DNA of 64,000 bases, taken from the NCBI RefSeq assembly GCF_900110065.1, contig NZ_FOCI01000014.1, positions 1-64,000 on the forward strand, written 5' to 3'. Positions 7,410 through 16,020 of this stretch are shown here, one piece after another (position 1 is the first letter of the stretch; each line of letters starts with the position of its first letter). Position numbers and translations under genes: made by a program. The stretch is from Loktanella fryxellensis (lineage in GTDB: Bacteria > Pseudomonadota > Alphaproteobacteria > Rhodobacterales > Rhodobacteraceae). Under the pieces are notes generated by a model, which did no database searches, was not told the origin of the DNA, and worked only from the letters and a program-made list of their open reading frames with translations.

Positions 7410-8519
7410 ATGATCGATACCACATTCGAAATCTTCGCCACCGCCCCGCCGGGTCTGGAACCGCTGCTGCTGGCGCAGGTACAGGCGGCGGGGTTCGCGG
7501 GCGCGCAGGCGGTGCCCGGCGGCGTCACATTTCCCGGCGACTGGCCCGACGTGTGGCGCGCCAACCTGCAGTTGCGCGGTGCGGGCCGCATCCTCGTGCG
7601 CTTCGGCAGCTTCCTCGCGTTCCATCTGGCACAACTGGACAAGCGGTCGCGCAAGTTCTCCTGGACCGACACCCTGCGGATCGACGTGCCCGTGCGGGTC
7701 GAGGTGACGACGAAGGCCTCCAAGATCTATCACGCGGGTGCTGCCCAGCAGCGGATCGAGACGGCGCTGCGCGAAGAGGCCGGCATCACCATCGCCGCCG
7801 ACGCGCCCCTGACGCTGAAGGTGCGGATCGACGACAACACGGTCACGCTGTCGGTCGATACGTCCGGCGAAAGCCTGCACAAGCGCGGCCACAAGGAAGC
7901 GGTCGGCAAGGCGCCCATGCGCGAGACGCTGGCGTCCCTCTTCCTCGCGCACTGCGGCTACACCGGGACCGAACCCGTCGTCGATCCCATGTGCGGGTCG
8001 GGCACCTTCGTCATCGAGGCGGCGGAGATCGCGCGCGGCCTCGCCCCCGGCCGGTCCCGCGATTTCGCGTTCCAGCAGCTGGCGAGTTATGACGCGGCAG
8101 CCTTTGCCCGACTGCGGGACGCGATGCCGGGGCGGGACACCGCGCTGCGGTTCTATGGGTCGGACCGCGACACGGGCGCGGTGCGCAACGCGACGGAGAA
8201 CGCGGCGCGGGCGGGTGTGGGCGATCTGACCACATTCGCCCACCATGCGATCAGCGATCTGGCCCGGCCCGCAGGTCCGCCGGGGCTGATCATGGTGAAC
8301 CCGCCCTACGGGGCGCGGATCGGCAACCGCAACCTGCTGTTCCCGCTTTATGGCGCGCTGGGGGCCACGCTGAAGGAGCGGTTCCGCGGCTGGCGCGTGG
8401 GGCTGGTGACGAGCGAGCCGGGGCTGGCCAAGGCGACCGCCCTGCCCTTTCTGCCCGACCGGCTGAGCGTGCCGCACGGCGGGCTGAAGGTGACGCTCTT
8501 CAAGACCGCTCCGCTGTAG
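7410..8519 (+). CDS. THUMP-domain class I SAM-dependent RNA methyltransferase (RlmL/YcbY N-terminal type)
   Basis: The 369-residue protein has an N-terminal ferredoxin-like/THUMP region (about 5-155; EIFATAPPGLEPLLLAQ and KIYHAGAAQQRIETAL) and a C-terminal Rossmann methyltransferase domain. SAM motif I is DPMCGSGTF (192-200) and the catalytic NPPYG is at 297-301. This is the architecture of enzymes making N2-methylguanosine in 23S rRNA or tRNA (RlmL, Trm14 families). It lacks the second methyltransferase domain of enterobacterial RlmKL. The exact target base is not determinable. It follows the polymerase gene by 51 bases but probably forms a separate unit. Confidence 0.85.
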   Translation: MIDTTFEIFATAPPGLEPLLLAQVQAAGFAGAQAVPGGVTFPGDWPDVWRANLQLRGAGRILVRFGSFLAFHLAQLDKRSRKFSWTDTLRIDVPVRVEVTTKASKIYHAGAAQQRIETALREEAGITIAADAPLTLKVRIDDNTVTLSVDTSGESLHKRGHKEAVGKAPMRETLASLFLAHCGYTGTEPVVDPMCGSGTFVIEAAEIARGLAPGRSRDFAFQQLASYDAAAFARLRDAMPGRDTALRFYGSDRDTGAVRNATENAARAGVGDLTTFAHHAISDLARPAGPPGLIMVNPPYGARIGNRNLLFPLYGALGATLKERFRGWRVGLVTSEPGLAKATALPFLPDRLSVPHGGLKVTLFKTAPL

Positions 8520-8522
8520 CGG

Positions 8523-9026
8523 TCAGGACCGCTCCGCTGGCGGCAAATGGGCGATGGCCTGTTCCACGATCGCCTCCGGCGTCTGGTCGAGATCGACGAT
8601 GAAGCCTGCCTCGTCATGGGCCAACTGCTCCAGCGTGTCCAACTGGCTGTCGAGCAGGCTGGCGGGCATGAAATGGCCGGGGCGGTTGCCGACACGCGCC
8701 TTTAGCACCGCCCGGTCGCCCGCGAGGTGGACGAAAATCGCGTCCGGCGCGTGCCGCCTGATCCGGTCGCGGTAGCTGCGTTTCAGCGCGGAACAGGCGA
8801 TCACGTCGCATTGATCCGCCAGTGCCTGCCCCACCAGATCCAGCCAGGGGGCGCGGTCGGCGTCGGTCAGGGGGTCGCCACGGCGCATCTTCTCGACGTT
8901 GGCGGGCGGGTGCAGGCCGTCGCCGTCGCGGTAACGCAGCGCCATCTGCCGCGCGAGCAGCTCGGCGATCGTCGACTTGCCGCAACCGGACACGCCCATC
9001 ACGACGATCTTCGGTGGTGTCTGCAT
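8523..9026 (-). CDS. gntK: Gluconokinase (thermoresistant, GntK family)
   Basis: The 167-residue P-loop kinase has Walker A GVSGCGKST (residues 11-19), DGDGLHPPANVEKMRRGDPLTD (substrate site) and CSALKRSYRDRIR, all characteristic of GntK. It phosphorylates gluconate to 6-phosphogluconate, feeding the Entner-Doudoroff or pentose phosphate pathway. The ATG at 9026 is chosen because it has a GAGGAG ribosome-binding site and gives the family's usual N-terminus; a further upstream in-frame ATG at 9071 adds an unrelated extension. The 3' end meets the convergent methyltransferase gene with only three bases between stops. Confidence 0.92.
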   Translation of the reverse strand: MQTPPKIVVMGVSGCGKSTIAELLARQMALRYRDGDGLHPPANVEKMRRGDPLTDADRAPWLDLVGQALADQCDVIACSALKRSYRDRIRRHAPDAIFVHLAGDRAVLKARVGNRPGHFMPASLLDSQLDTLEQLAHDEAGFIVDLDQTPEAIVEQAIAHLPPAERS

Positions 9027-9083
9027 CGGATTCTCCTCTTGGTGCGGACTATCCATTGGGGGTCGCAGCACCGCAAGGCGCGA

Positions 9084-10256
9084 TCAGACCCAGACGCCCA
9101 GCCGCGCCGCATGATGGTCGCAGGCAGCGCGCGTGGCGTCGTGCACCGGGCCGTGACGCGGCGCGTCCTGCAAGGTCGCGATCCAGTGCGGCGGCGGGGT
9201 GGGATAGCGGCGCTGTCCGTCCCAGCGCAGGGCGGCCAGCACCGCCTGCGCGGGCGGTGGCAAAACCTGTGGGATGGGCAGGTCGTTCAGGATTGCCCAG
9301 TTGCCGGACCACAGGCGTCCCACGCTCCACGGGTTGTAGCCGCCGCCGCCCAGCACTATCAGGCGCGGCGACAGGGGGCGGATCATCCGCAGGATGTCCC
9401 AGTGCGCGTTATTGGACAGCGACAGACGGGCCTGCGGGTCCTCTTCGACCGCGTCGGCGCCGCATTGCAGCACGATGGCGTCGGGGCGGAAGGCCGTCAG
9501 TGCGGGCAGGATCACCCGGTCGCGCGCCAGCGCCATGTCGCAGTCGTTGGCACCGCGCGGCAGTGGCACGTTGAACACGTTGCCCGCGCCATGATCGTCC
9601 AGCGCACCGGTGCGGGGCCAGCGACCATCCTCGTGGGTCGAGATCAGCAGCGTGTCCGGATCGTCGCGGAACGCATGGTCCACCCCGTCGCAATGATGCG
9701 CGTCGATGTCGAGATAGGCGATCCGCGCCACGCCCGCCCGGCGTAGCGACAGGATGCCAAGCACCGGATCGTTGAGATAGCAGAACCCCCCCGCCCGGTC
9801 GGGAAAGCCGTGATGCGTGCCGCCTGCGGGCGTGAACACGGTGCCCGGATCGCGCAGCAGTTCGCCCGCCAGCAGGGTGGCACCGGCAGAGGTGGCGGGG
9901 CGGCGGAACATCTCGGGGAACACGGGATTGCTGGCGGTGCCGAGGTGATGGCGCAGGCGGTCAGCGTCCGTGACGGCCTGCACCGCCTCGGCCCGTTGGA
10001 GGGCCGCGATATACTCGGGCGTGTGGAACGCGGTCAGTGCGGCAGGCTTGGCGCGGGGTGCGGTGCGGTATTGTCCCGGTGCGATCCAGCCCAGCGCACG
10101 GCACAGGTCCATCACCGTGGACACGCGCGGCACCCGCAGCGGGTGGAACGGACCATAGGAGGAATGGCGATAGATTTCCGACCCGATGAAGACCGGGCGG
10201 TGCGGGGGCCGAACGGCCTTGCGCGGATCGGGGGGGTGTGGAACCACGGGGTGCAT
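9084..10256 (-). CDS. Histone deacetylase-like (arginase/deacetylase fold) amidohydrolase
   Basis: The 390-residue protein has the class I/II deacetylase signature: GGTHHG (145-150, the His pair), GGFCYLND, the zinc site AYLDIDAHHCDG (Asp185, His187), HEDGRWPRTG, and the late VLGGGGYN loop. Bacterial members include AcuC and acetylpolyamine amidohydrolases; the true substrate here is unknown. The start chosen is the ATG at 10254-10256; a longer open frame reaches 10367 without family similarity. This ATG overlaps the first in-frame ATG of the divergent NUDIX gene, so promoters for both must lie inside the neighbouring coding sequences or one start is further in. Confidence 0.85.
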   Translation of the reverse strand: MHPVVPHPPDPRKAVRPPHRPVFIGSEIYRHSSYGPFHPLRVPRVSTVMDLCRALGWIAPGQYRTAPRAKPAALTAFHTPEYIAALQRAEAVQAVTDADRLRHHLGTASNPVFPEMFRRPATSAGATLLAGELLRDPGTVFTPAGGTHHGFPDRAGGFCYLNDPVLGILSLRRAGVARIAYLDIDAHHCDGVDHAFRDDPDTLLISTHEDGRWPRTGALDDHGAGNVFNVPLPRGANDCDMALARDRVILPALTAFRPDAIVLQCGADAVEEDPQARLSLSNNAHWDILRMIRPLSPRLIVLGGGGYNPWSVGRLWSGNWAILNDLPIPQVLPPPAQAVLAALRWDGQRRYPTPPPHWIATLQDAPRHGPVHDATRAACDHHAARLGVWV

Positions 10257-10257
10257 G

Positions 10258-10785
10258 ATGTGGGATGTAAGCGCCTTGACCGACGACACCAGCCCCCCGC
10301 CGACAAAGCAGCCGACACAGCAGCTGCCCCCCCGCGCGCAATTGCCGCTGAAGCTGCGCGGCGGCAAGACCGCCGTGCGCGGTCAGTTCGCGGCGCTGTG
10401 CTGGCGCAGGGATGCGGATGGCGCGGTGGAGGTGTGTCTGGTCACCGGGCGCAGGTCCGGCCGCTGGATCCTGCCCAAGGGCTGGCCGATGCACAACCAG
10501 ACCCCCGCCGACGCCGCCGCGACCGAGGCCTGGGAGGAAGCGGGCTTGCGCGGCACGCCCAGCGACCGCTGTCTTGGCGTCTATGCGGACGTCAAGCCGC
10601 TGTCGCGGCGCGGCACGCCGGTGGTCGTGCTGGTCTATCCGCTGGAGGTGCACCACGCTGCCGTGATCTGGCCGGAGGTGCGCGAACGCAAGCGGCGCTG
10701 GTTCCCGCAGGGACATGCCGCTTCCCGGCTGTCCAATCCCACCCTGCGCCGCATCGTGGAACAGTTCGATCCCGACATGGCATGA
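10258..10785 (+). CDS. NUDIX hydrolase (diphosphoinositol/ApnA-type, LPKGW)
   Basis: The 175-residue protein has a NUDIX fold: RWILPKGWP (70-77) leads into a box, GW-x-AAATEAWEEAGLRG, with Glu90, Glu93, Glu94 and Gly96 present. The Glu expected five residues after the box glycine is replaced (Gln81 at that spacing), which could alter metal binding. The LPKGW start and compact size resemble DIPP/Ap4A-type NUDIX enzymes that cleave X-linked diphosphates. The first 35 residues are Pro/Gln-rich and probably disordered. The start is uncertain: ATGs at 10255 and 10258 touch the divergent deacetylase start. Confidence 0.83.
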   Translation: MWDVSALTDDTSPPPTKQPTQQLPPRAQLPLKLRGGKTAVRGQFAALCWRRDADGAVEVCLVTGRRSGRWILPKGWPMHNQTPADAAATEAWEEAGLRGTPSDRCLGVYADVKPLSRRGTPVVVLVYPLEVHHAAVIWPEVRERKRRWFPQGHAASRLSNPTLRRIVEQFDPDMA

Positions 10786-10883
10786 CTTGCCGACCTGCCG
10801 GCGACAGGTCATTGCAACCGGGTGGCCAGACCCTACCTTGGCGCGACGGAGCCTGCCCCCGCCCTGACACCGGACGACACATC

Positions 10884-11276
10884 TTGATCCGCTACACACT
10901 GATCTGCGACGCATCGCACCGCTTCGACAGCTGGTTCCGGTCCGCCGACGCCTATCAGGCGCTGGCGGATGCGGGGCAATTGTCGTGCACGACCTGCGGA
11001 TCGCCACGGATCGCCAAGGCCGTGATGGCCCCCGCCGTGGCGGCGACCGGCGCGCTGAGCGCACCGGACGTCGCACCGCTGGAGAGGCTGCGCGCCCGGA
11101 TCGAAGCCGAGAGCGAGGACGTGGGCGGCAATTTCGCCGTCGAGGCGCGGGCGATCCATGCGGGCGACGCCCCGGCCCGCCTGATCCGGGGCGAGGCCAC
11201 GGGGGCCGAGGTCCGCGATCTGCTGGCCGACGAGATTCCCGTGATGCCGATGCCGCCCAAGCGCAGGACGCACTGA
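10884..11276 (+). CDS. DUF1178 family protein
   Basis: The 130-residue protein begins (TTG start) MIRYTLICDASHRFDSWFRS, the characteristic N-terminus of DUF1178, then SCTTCGSPRIAKAVMAP. The cysteines at about residues 8, 35 and 38 look like part of a zinc-ribbon. The middle VGGNFAVEARAIHAGDAPARLIRGEAT and the end EIPVMPMPPKR are also family-typical. Function is unknown. TTG is used because no ATG or GTG lies at the conserved N-terminus. Confidence 0.85.
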   Translation: MIRYTLICDASHRFDSWFRSADAYQALADAGQLSCTTCGSPRIAKAVMAPAVAATGALSAPDVAPLERLRARIEAESEDVGGNFAVEARAIHAGDAPARLIRGEATGAEVRDLLADEIPVMPMPPKRRTH

Positions 11277-11290
11277 CGGGACCTGGACGC

Positions 11291-11353
11291 GAAGGCAGAG
11301 GGGGCCAGCCCCCCGCCTGCGGCGTCCCCCGGGATATTTCTGACCAGAAGAAG
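11291..11353. repeat. Possible dispersed extragenic element (GC-rich hairpin plus CCCCCGGGATATTT tail)
   Basis: Between the DUF1178 gene and lysC a G-run/C-run hairpin region (ggggg-cca-gcccccc, about 11299-11313) is followed by cccccgggatatttc and an accagaagaag tail. I recall similar CCCCGGGATATTT...AAGAAG blocks scattered between genes in Roseobacter-group genomes. Only one copy is seen in this window, so repeat status rests on recollection, not on this sequence. Confidence 0.35.
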
Positions 11354-11472
11354 CCCCGAAGGAACGCGCGACGGGTCCCGCGTGCCACAGGTCGATGTCC
11401 GTGAGGTCGCATGGATTGCCCTTGCGTGCGGTGTGACGTATGGGGCGGCGGACGCGCGACAGGGGAACCACC

Positions 11473-12711
11473 ATGCCCATACTTGTGATGAAATTCGGCG
11501 GCACGTCGGTGGCCAACATCGACCGGATCATGCGCGCCTCCAAGCGGGTCGCGCTGGAGGTGGCCAACGGTTACGATGTGATCGTGGTCGTGTCCGCCAT
11601 GTCCGGCAAGACCAACGAACTGGTCGGCTGGGTGAACGAAACCTCGCCCCTGTATGATGCGCGGGAATACGATGCGGTGACCGCCAGCGGCGAGAACGTG
11701 ACGGCGGGCCTGATGGCGCTGCGCCTGCAGGAAATGGATATCCCCGCGCGCAGCTGGCAGGGCTGGCAGGTTCCGGTGCAGACCACATCCGCCCACGCCA
11801 ACGCGCGGATCGAGGCGATCCCGACGCAGAACATCATGGACCGCTTTGCCGCCGGCATGAAGGTCGCTGTCGTCGCGGGCTTTCAGGGCGTCAGCACGGA
11901 AGGCCGCATCACCACGCTGGGGCGCGGCGGGTCGGACACCACCGCAGTGGCGTTCGCCGCGGCCTTCGGCGCGGAGCGCTGCGACATCTATACGGACGTG
12001 GATGGCGTCTATACCACCGATCCGCGCATCGTGCGCAAGGCGCGCAAGCTGGACCGCATCGCCTTCGAGGAGATGCTGGAGCTGGCCTCATTGGGCGCCA
12101 AGGTGCTGCAGACGCGGTCCGTGGAGCTGGCGATGCGGTTCGGCGTCAAGCTGCGGGTGCTGTCGTCGTTCGAGGAACCATCAGACAACGCGGGCACGCT
12201 GGTGTGCGCCGAGGAGGACATCATGGAAAGCAATGTCGTGGCCGGTGTGGCCTATTCCCGTGACGAAGCGAAGATGACGCTGATCTCGGTCGCCGACCGG
12301 CCCGGCATCGCCGCCGCGATCTTTGGCCCCCTGGCGGCTGCCGGGGTCAACGTGGACATGATCGTGCAGAACATCTCGGAGGAGGGGCGCACCGACATGA
12401 CCTTCTCCTGCCCGATGGATCAGGTGATGCGCGCGCAGAAGGCGATGGAGGATGCCAAGGCCGACGCATCGATCAATTTCCACGATCTGGTGGTGGACGA
12501 GGGCGTGGCCAAGGTCAGCATCGTCGGCATCGGCATGCGCAGCCATGCGGGTGTGGCGGCCAAGATGTTCGCCGTGCTGCGCGACGAGGGCGTGAACATC
12601 AAGGTCATCACCACGTCCGAGATCAAGATCAGCGTGCTGATCGACCGCAAGTACATGGAACTGGCCGTGCAGGCGCTGCACGACGCGTTCGATCTGGACA
12701 AGGCGAGCTGA
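11473..12711 (+). CDS. lysC: Aspartate kinase
   Basis: The 412-residue protein has the kinase signature VMKFGGTSVANIDRI near the N-terminus, GFQGVSTEGRITTLGRGGSDTTAVAFA for substrate and ATP binding, and DVDGVYTTDPRIV. Tandem ACT domains fill about residues 265-410 (LISVADRPGIAAAIFGPLAAAGVNVDMI and VSIVGIGMRSHAGVAAKMFAVL). It phosphorylates aspartate, the first step to lysine, methionine and threonine, and the ACT domains indicate feedback inhibition by lysine and/or threonine. The ATG at 11473 gives the family N-terminus. thrC, a later step of the same pathway, is elsewhere in the window (about 26 kb). Confidence 0.97.
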   Translation: MPILVMKFGGTSVANIDRIMRASKRVALEVANGYDVIVVVSAMSGKTNELVGWVNETSPLYDAREYDAVTASGENVTAGLMALRLQEMDIPARSWQGWQVPVQTTSAHANARIEAIPTQNIMDRFAAGMKVAVVAGFQGVSTEGRITTLGRGGSDTTAVAFAAAFGAERCDIYTDVDGVYTTDPRIVRKARKLDRIAFEEMLELASLGAKVLQTRSVELAMRFGVKLRVLSSFEEPSDNAGTLVCAEEDIMESNVVAGVAYSRDEAKMTLISVADRPGIAAAIFGPLAAAGVNVDMIVQNISEEGRTDMTFSCPMDQVMRAQKAMEDAKADASINFHDLVVDEGVAKVSIVGIGMRSHAGVAAKMFAVLRDEGVNIKVITTSEIKISVLIDRKYMELAVQALHDAFDLDKAS

Positions 12712-12783
12712 TCCACCGCAGGACATAATTCCGCCCCGCCGACCTGAGATCCGGCGGCGGATCCAGATGGAGCAGGTGGCACG

Positions 12784-13602
12784 ATGCGCAGACTGGTGGC
12801 AGGCCTTGGGCTGGCAATGGGGATCGGACTGGTGGCCCTTGCGCTGCTTCCGGCCCTGCCGGACATCCGGGCCGGCGGGGCAAGTGTCCTGACAGCTGGC
12901 CAGCAACCCGGCGTGCTCACGCGCATCGACGGCACCCCCCTGTCACCGCGGTTTCCGGCGCGTGATGCGGACTACGCGCCGCCCGTAGGTTTCACACGGA
13001 CCATCGCCGCGACCGGGATGGTCTGGCACACCCTGCCGCAGCCGCCGCAATCGGACCGACCGGCGGCCATCGTGCTGCTGCACGGGTCGGGACGCGACGG
13101 GCGCGCGATGGTCGACATGTGGCAAGGCATGGCCGCGGATCACGACATTCTGCTGATTGCCCCGGATGCGGCCGATCCGCAGGCGTGGTCCATGCGCGAC
13201 GAACCTGCGGCCGCACTGATGGCGCTGCTGGACGATGTGGCGCTGACGCATCCCTTCGATCCGGACCGCGTATATCTGTATGGCCATTCGGCGGGTGCGA
13301 ACCATGCGCTGGCGCTGGCGCCGGATGGTCCGTGGCGTGCGGTCGCAGTCCACGCCGGCGATATCGGGACGGTGCAGCCCACCGGCCCAGCACCCATACC
13401 GGTGCGCATTCAGATCGGGACCGACGACCTGTCCTACCCCCTCGACGTGGTGACGCAGGCGGCGGAGCGGCTGGCGGAGGCGGGCCACGACGTCGATCTG
13501 CTGGTCATTCCCGGCCATGACCACTGGTTCTACGACATCGGGCCGCGGCTGGCGGCGGATGCGTGGAGCTTTTTCGACCACCCCGGTGCGCAGGCGGACT
13601 GA
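12784..13602 (+). CDS. Alpha/beta hydrolase (PHB depolymerase/phospholipase-esterase-like), exported
   Basis: The 272-residue protein has an N-terminal hydrophobic segment (about 5-26), probably a signal peptide or anchor, then a compact alpha/beta hydrolase domain. The oxyanion loop is LLHGSGRDGR (about 96-105), the nucleophile elbow GHSAG (167-171, Ser169), and the C-terminal IPGHDHWFYD supplies the catalytic His. The layout resembles esterase LpqC/PHB-depolymerase-type enzymes. The substrate is unknown. A 72-base gap separates it from lysC, and ptsP follows on the same strand after 153 bases. Confidence 0.78.
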   Translation: MRRLVAGLGLAMGIGLVALALLPALPDIRAGGASVLTAGQQPGVLTRIDGTPLSPRFPARDADYAPPVGFTRTIAATGMVWHTLPQPPQSDRPAAIVLLHGSGRDGRAMVDMWQGMAADHDILLIAPDAADPQAWSMRDEPAAALMALLDDVALTHPFDPDRVYLYGHSAGANHALALAPDGPWRAVAVHAGDIGTVQPTGPAPIPVRIQIGTDDLSYPLDVVTQAAERLAEAGHDVDLLVIPGHDHWFYDIGPRLAADAWSFFDHPGAQAD

Positions 13603-13755
13603 TCCTTGCGTCACACCCGACCACGCTGCCCAAAGACCATGCATATCCCCCCAGGCCGCAACCTGCGGTAGTCCGCAGCCATGCGCGGGGTGCATTGCCT
13701 CTCCCCTTTGCTGGCGAAACCGCCTAGGACTGGACCCGCAGGACAGGGGGGTGTC

Positions 13756-16020
13756 ATGGCGGACAGGATCGAAAGCGAAAGCCGCAAACTGCTGGGTCGC
13801 CTGCGCGTGGCGCTGGCAGAGGGGACCGCAGGACAGGAACGGCTGGACCGCATCGTGGCCCTGATCGCGGCCTCGATGCAGACCGAAGTCTGCTCGATCT
13901 ATCTGTTCCGCGACGCCGAGACGCTGGAGCTATGCGCGACCGAAGGCCTGCAGGCGGAATCCGTGCACCAGACCCGGATGCGGCTGGGCGAGGGCCTGGT
14001 GGGGCGTGTCGCGCGCACCCGGCGTGTCATCAACGCAGCCGATGCGCCGTCTGCCAAGGGGTTCCGCTACATGCCGGAAACCGGCGAGGAGCGCTTCTCG
14101 TCGTTCTGCGGCGTGCCGATCCAGCGGCTGGGTGACGCGCTGGGCGTGCTTGTCGTGCAGTCGAAGGATGCACGCACCTTTACCCCGGACGAGGTCTATG
14201 CCCTCGAGGTCGTGGCCATGGTGCTGGCAGAGATGACCGAGCTGGGCGCGTTTCTGGGCGAAGGGGCGGCGCTGTCCGCCCGTCACCAGCGGCCCGTGCT
14301 GTTCCGGGGCAGCATCGCGCAGGAAGGGGCCAGTTCCGGCCACGTCTATCTGCACGAGCCGCGCGTGGTGGTGACGAACCCGATCTCCGACGATCCCGAG
14401 CGGGAGCTGGAGCGGCTGCGCGAGGCGGTCGAGACGTTGCGCCGCACGGTCGACGATCTGCTGAGCGGGCAGAAGGCGCTGTCGCCGGATCAGGTCGAGA
14501 TATTCGAGGCGTACCGCATGTTCGCCAATTCGCGCAGCTGGATGCGCCGGATGGAGGACGACATCGCCACCGGCCTGACCGCCGAGGCGGCGGTGGAAAA
14601 GGAGCAGTCGCTGGCGCGGTCCCGTCTGGGGCAGGCCCCCGACGCCTACATGCGCGAACGGCTGCACGATCTGGACGACCTGTCGAACCGCCTGCTGCGC
14701 ATCTTGACGGGACAAGGCAAGAACACCGGCGCCGAGATGCCGGAGAACGCGATCCTGATCGCCAAGAACATCGGCCCCGGCGAGTTGCTGGATTACGGCA
14801 AGACCCTGCGCGGGATCGTACTGGAAGAAGGATCCGTCGGCAGCCACGCCACCATCGTGGCGCGCGCCTGGGCCATTCCGCTGGTCATCAACGCCAAGGG
14901 AATCACGACCGAGGCGCTGAACGGCGACGCGATCCTTGTCGACGGCGAACAGGGTGTGGTCCATCTGCGCCCGGACGACAGCGTCAAGGCCGCGTTCGCC
15001 GACAAGCTGGCGATGCAGACGCGCGCGCAGGAACGCTATGCCAGCCTGCGCGACCTGCCCGCCACGGGCACCTGCGGCACGCGCATCGCATTGCAGATGA
15101 ATGCGGGTCTGATGGCCGACCTGCCATCACTGGCGGGGTCCGGGGCCGAGGGTGTCGGGCTGTTCCGCACGGAGTTGCAGTTCCTGATCCGCAGCCAGAT
15201 GCCGAAGCGGTTGGAACTGTCCGCGCTTTATGCACGCGTCATGGCGGCGGCGGGGGGCAAGCGGGTCGCGTTCCGCACGCTGGACATCGGGTCCGACAAG
15301 GTGCTGCCCTACATGAAGCCCAACGACGAGCCGAACCCCGCGATGGGGTGGCGAGCGCTGCGCGTGGGCCTCGACAAGCCGGGCATCCTGCGGATGCAGT
15401 TGCAGGCGCTGGTGCGCGCGGCACAGGGCGCGCCGCTGACGGTCATGTTCCCCTTCGTCACGCTGGAGGCAGAGTTCAGCATCGCCCGCGCCGAGCTGGA
15501 CAAGGTGCTGGACCGCGAGTGCAAATTGGGCAACCCGGTGCCATCGAAGCTGGAGGTGGGTGCCATGCTGGAGACGCCGTCGCTGGCCTATGCGCCAGAC
15601 AGCTTCTTTCGCGCGGTCGACTTCATCTCGGTTGGTGGCAACGATCTGAAGCAGTTCTTCTATGCCGCCGACCGCGAGAACGAGCGCGTGCGACGTCGTT
15701 ACGACATGCTGAACGGCAGCTTTTTGACGTTCCTGTCGCAGGTGGTGGCCCGCTGCGAGACGGCGGGCACGCCGCTGTCGTTCTGCGGCGAGGATGCGGG
15801 CCGTCCGCTGGAGGCGCTGGTGCTGGCGGCGATCGGGTTCCGCAGCCTGTCCATGCGGCCCGCATCCGTGGGGCCGGTCAAGCATCTGATCCGTCAGGTG
15901 AACCTGATCGAAGCTGGCAAGGCGGTCGCGACGGCGCTGGCGTCAGGCGAACAGGACATCCGCGAGATGATGAACGCCTGGCTGGTGGACAATCACGAGG
16001 TGGCGCGCGCCACCACCTGA
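13756..16020 (+). CDS. ptsP: Phosphoenolpyruvate-protein phosphotransferase PtsP (Enzyme I-Ntr)
   Basis: The 754-residue protein has an N-terminal GAF domain (about 20-165; VCSIYLF, GLVGRVARTRRVINAADA), a swivelling phosphohistidine domain with His364 in SVGSHATIVARAW, and a C-terminal PEP-binding TIM barrel (GVGLFRTELQFLIRSQ, RTLDIGSDK, MFPFVTLEAEF, VGAMLETPSLAY, FCGEDAGRP). It starts the nitrogen phosphotransferase relay EINtr-NPr-EIIANtr, which links nitrogen and carbon status to regulation. The ATG at 13756 opens the family-typical MADRIESESRKLLGRLR. It is downstream of lysC, a neighbourhood common in related genomes as I recall. Its last 28 bases overlap the convergent EcsC gene. Confidence 0.95.
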   Translation: MADRIESESRKLLGRLRVALAEGTAGQERLDRIVALIAASMQTEVCSIYLFRDAETLELCATEGLQAESVHQTRMRLGEGLVGRVARTRRVINAADAPSAKGFRYMPETGEERFSSFCGVPIQRLGDALGVLVVQSKDARTFTPDEVYALEVVAMVLAEMTELGAFLGEGAALSARHQRPVLFRGSIAQEGASSGHVYLHEPRVVVTNPISDDPERELERLREAVETLRRTVDDLLSGQKALSPDQVEIFEAYRMFANSRSWMRRMEDDIATGLTAEAAVEKEQSLARSRLGQAPDAYMRERLHDLDDLSNRLLRILTGQGKNTGAEMPENAILIAKNIGPGELLDYGKTLRGIVLEEGSVGSHATIVARAWAIPLVINAKGITTEALNGDAILVDGEQGVVHLRPDDSVKAAFADKLAMQTRAQERYASLRDLPATGTCGTRIALQMNAGLMADLPSLAGSGAEGVGLFRTELQFLIRSQMPKRLELSALYARVMAAAGGKRVAFRTLDIGSDKVLPYMKPNDEPNPAMGWRALRVGLDKPGILRMQLQALVRAAQGAPLTVMFPFVTLEAEFSIARAELDKVLDRECKLGNPVPSKLEVGAMLETPSLAYAPDSFFRAVDFISVGGNDLKQFFYAADRENERVRRRYDMLNGSFLTFLSQVVARCETAGTPLSFCGEDAGRPLEALVLAAIGFRSLSMRPASVGPVKHLIRQVNLIEAGKAVATALASGEQDIREMMNAWLVDNHEVARATT

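Noticed and set aside
5973-8477. 834-codon minus-strand open frame
   Set aside because: It is antisense to the polymerase and methyltransferase genes and is rich in Arg/Gly/His/Gln repeats. Its openness follows from the codon bias of the real genes.
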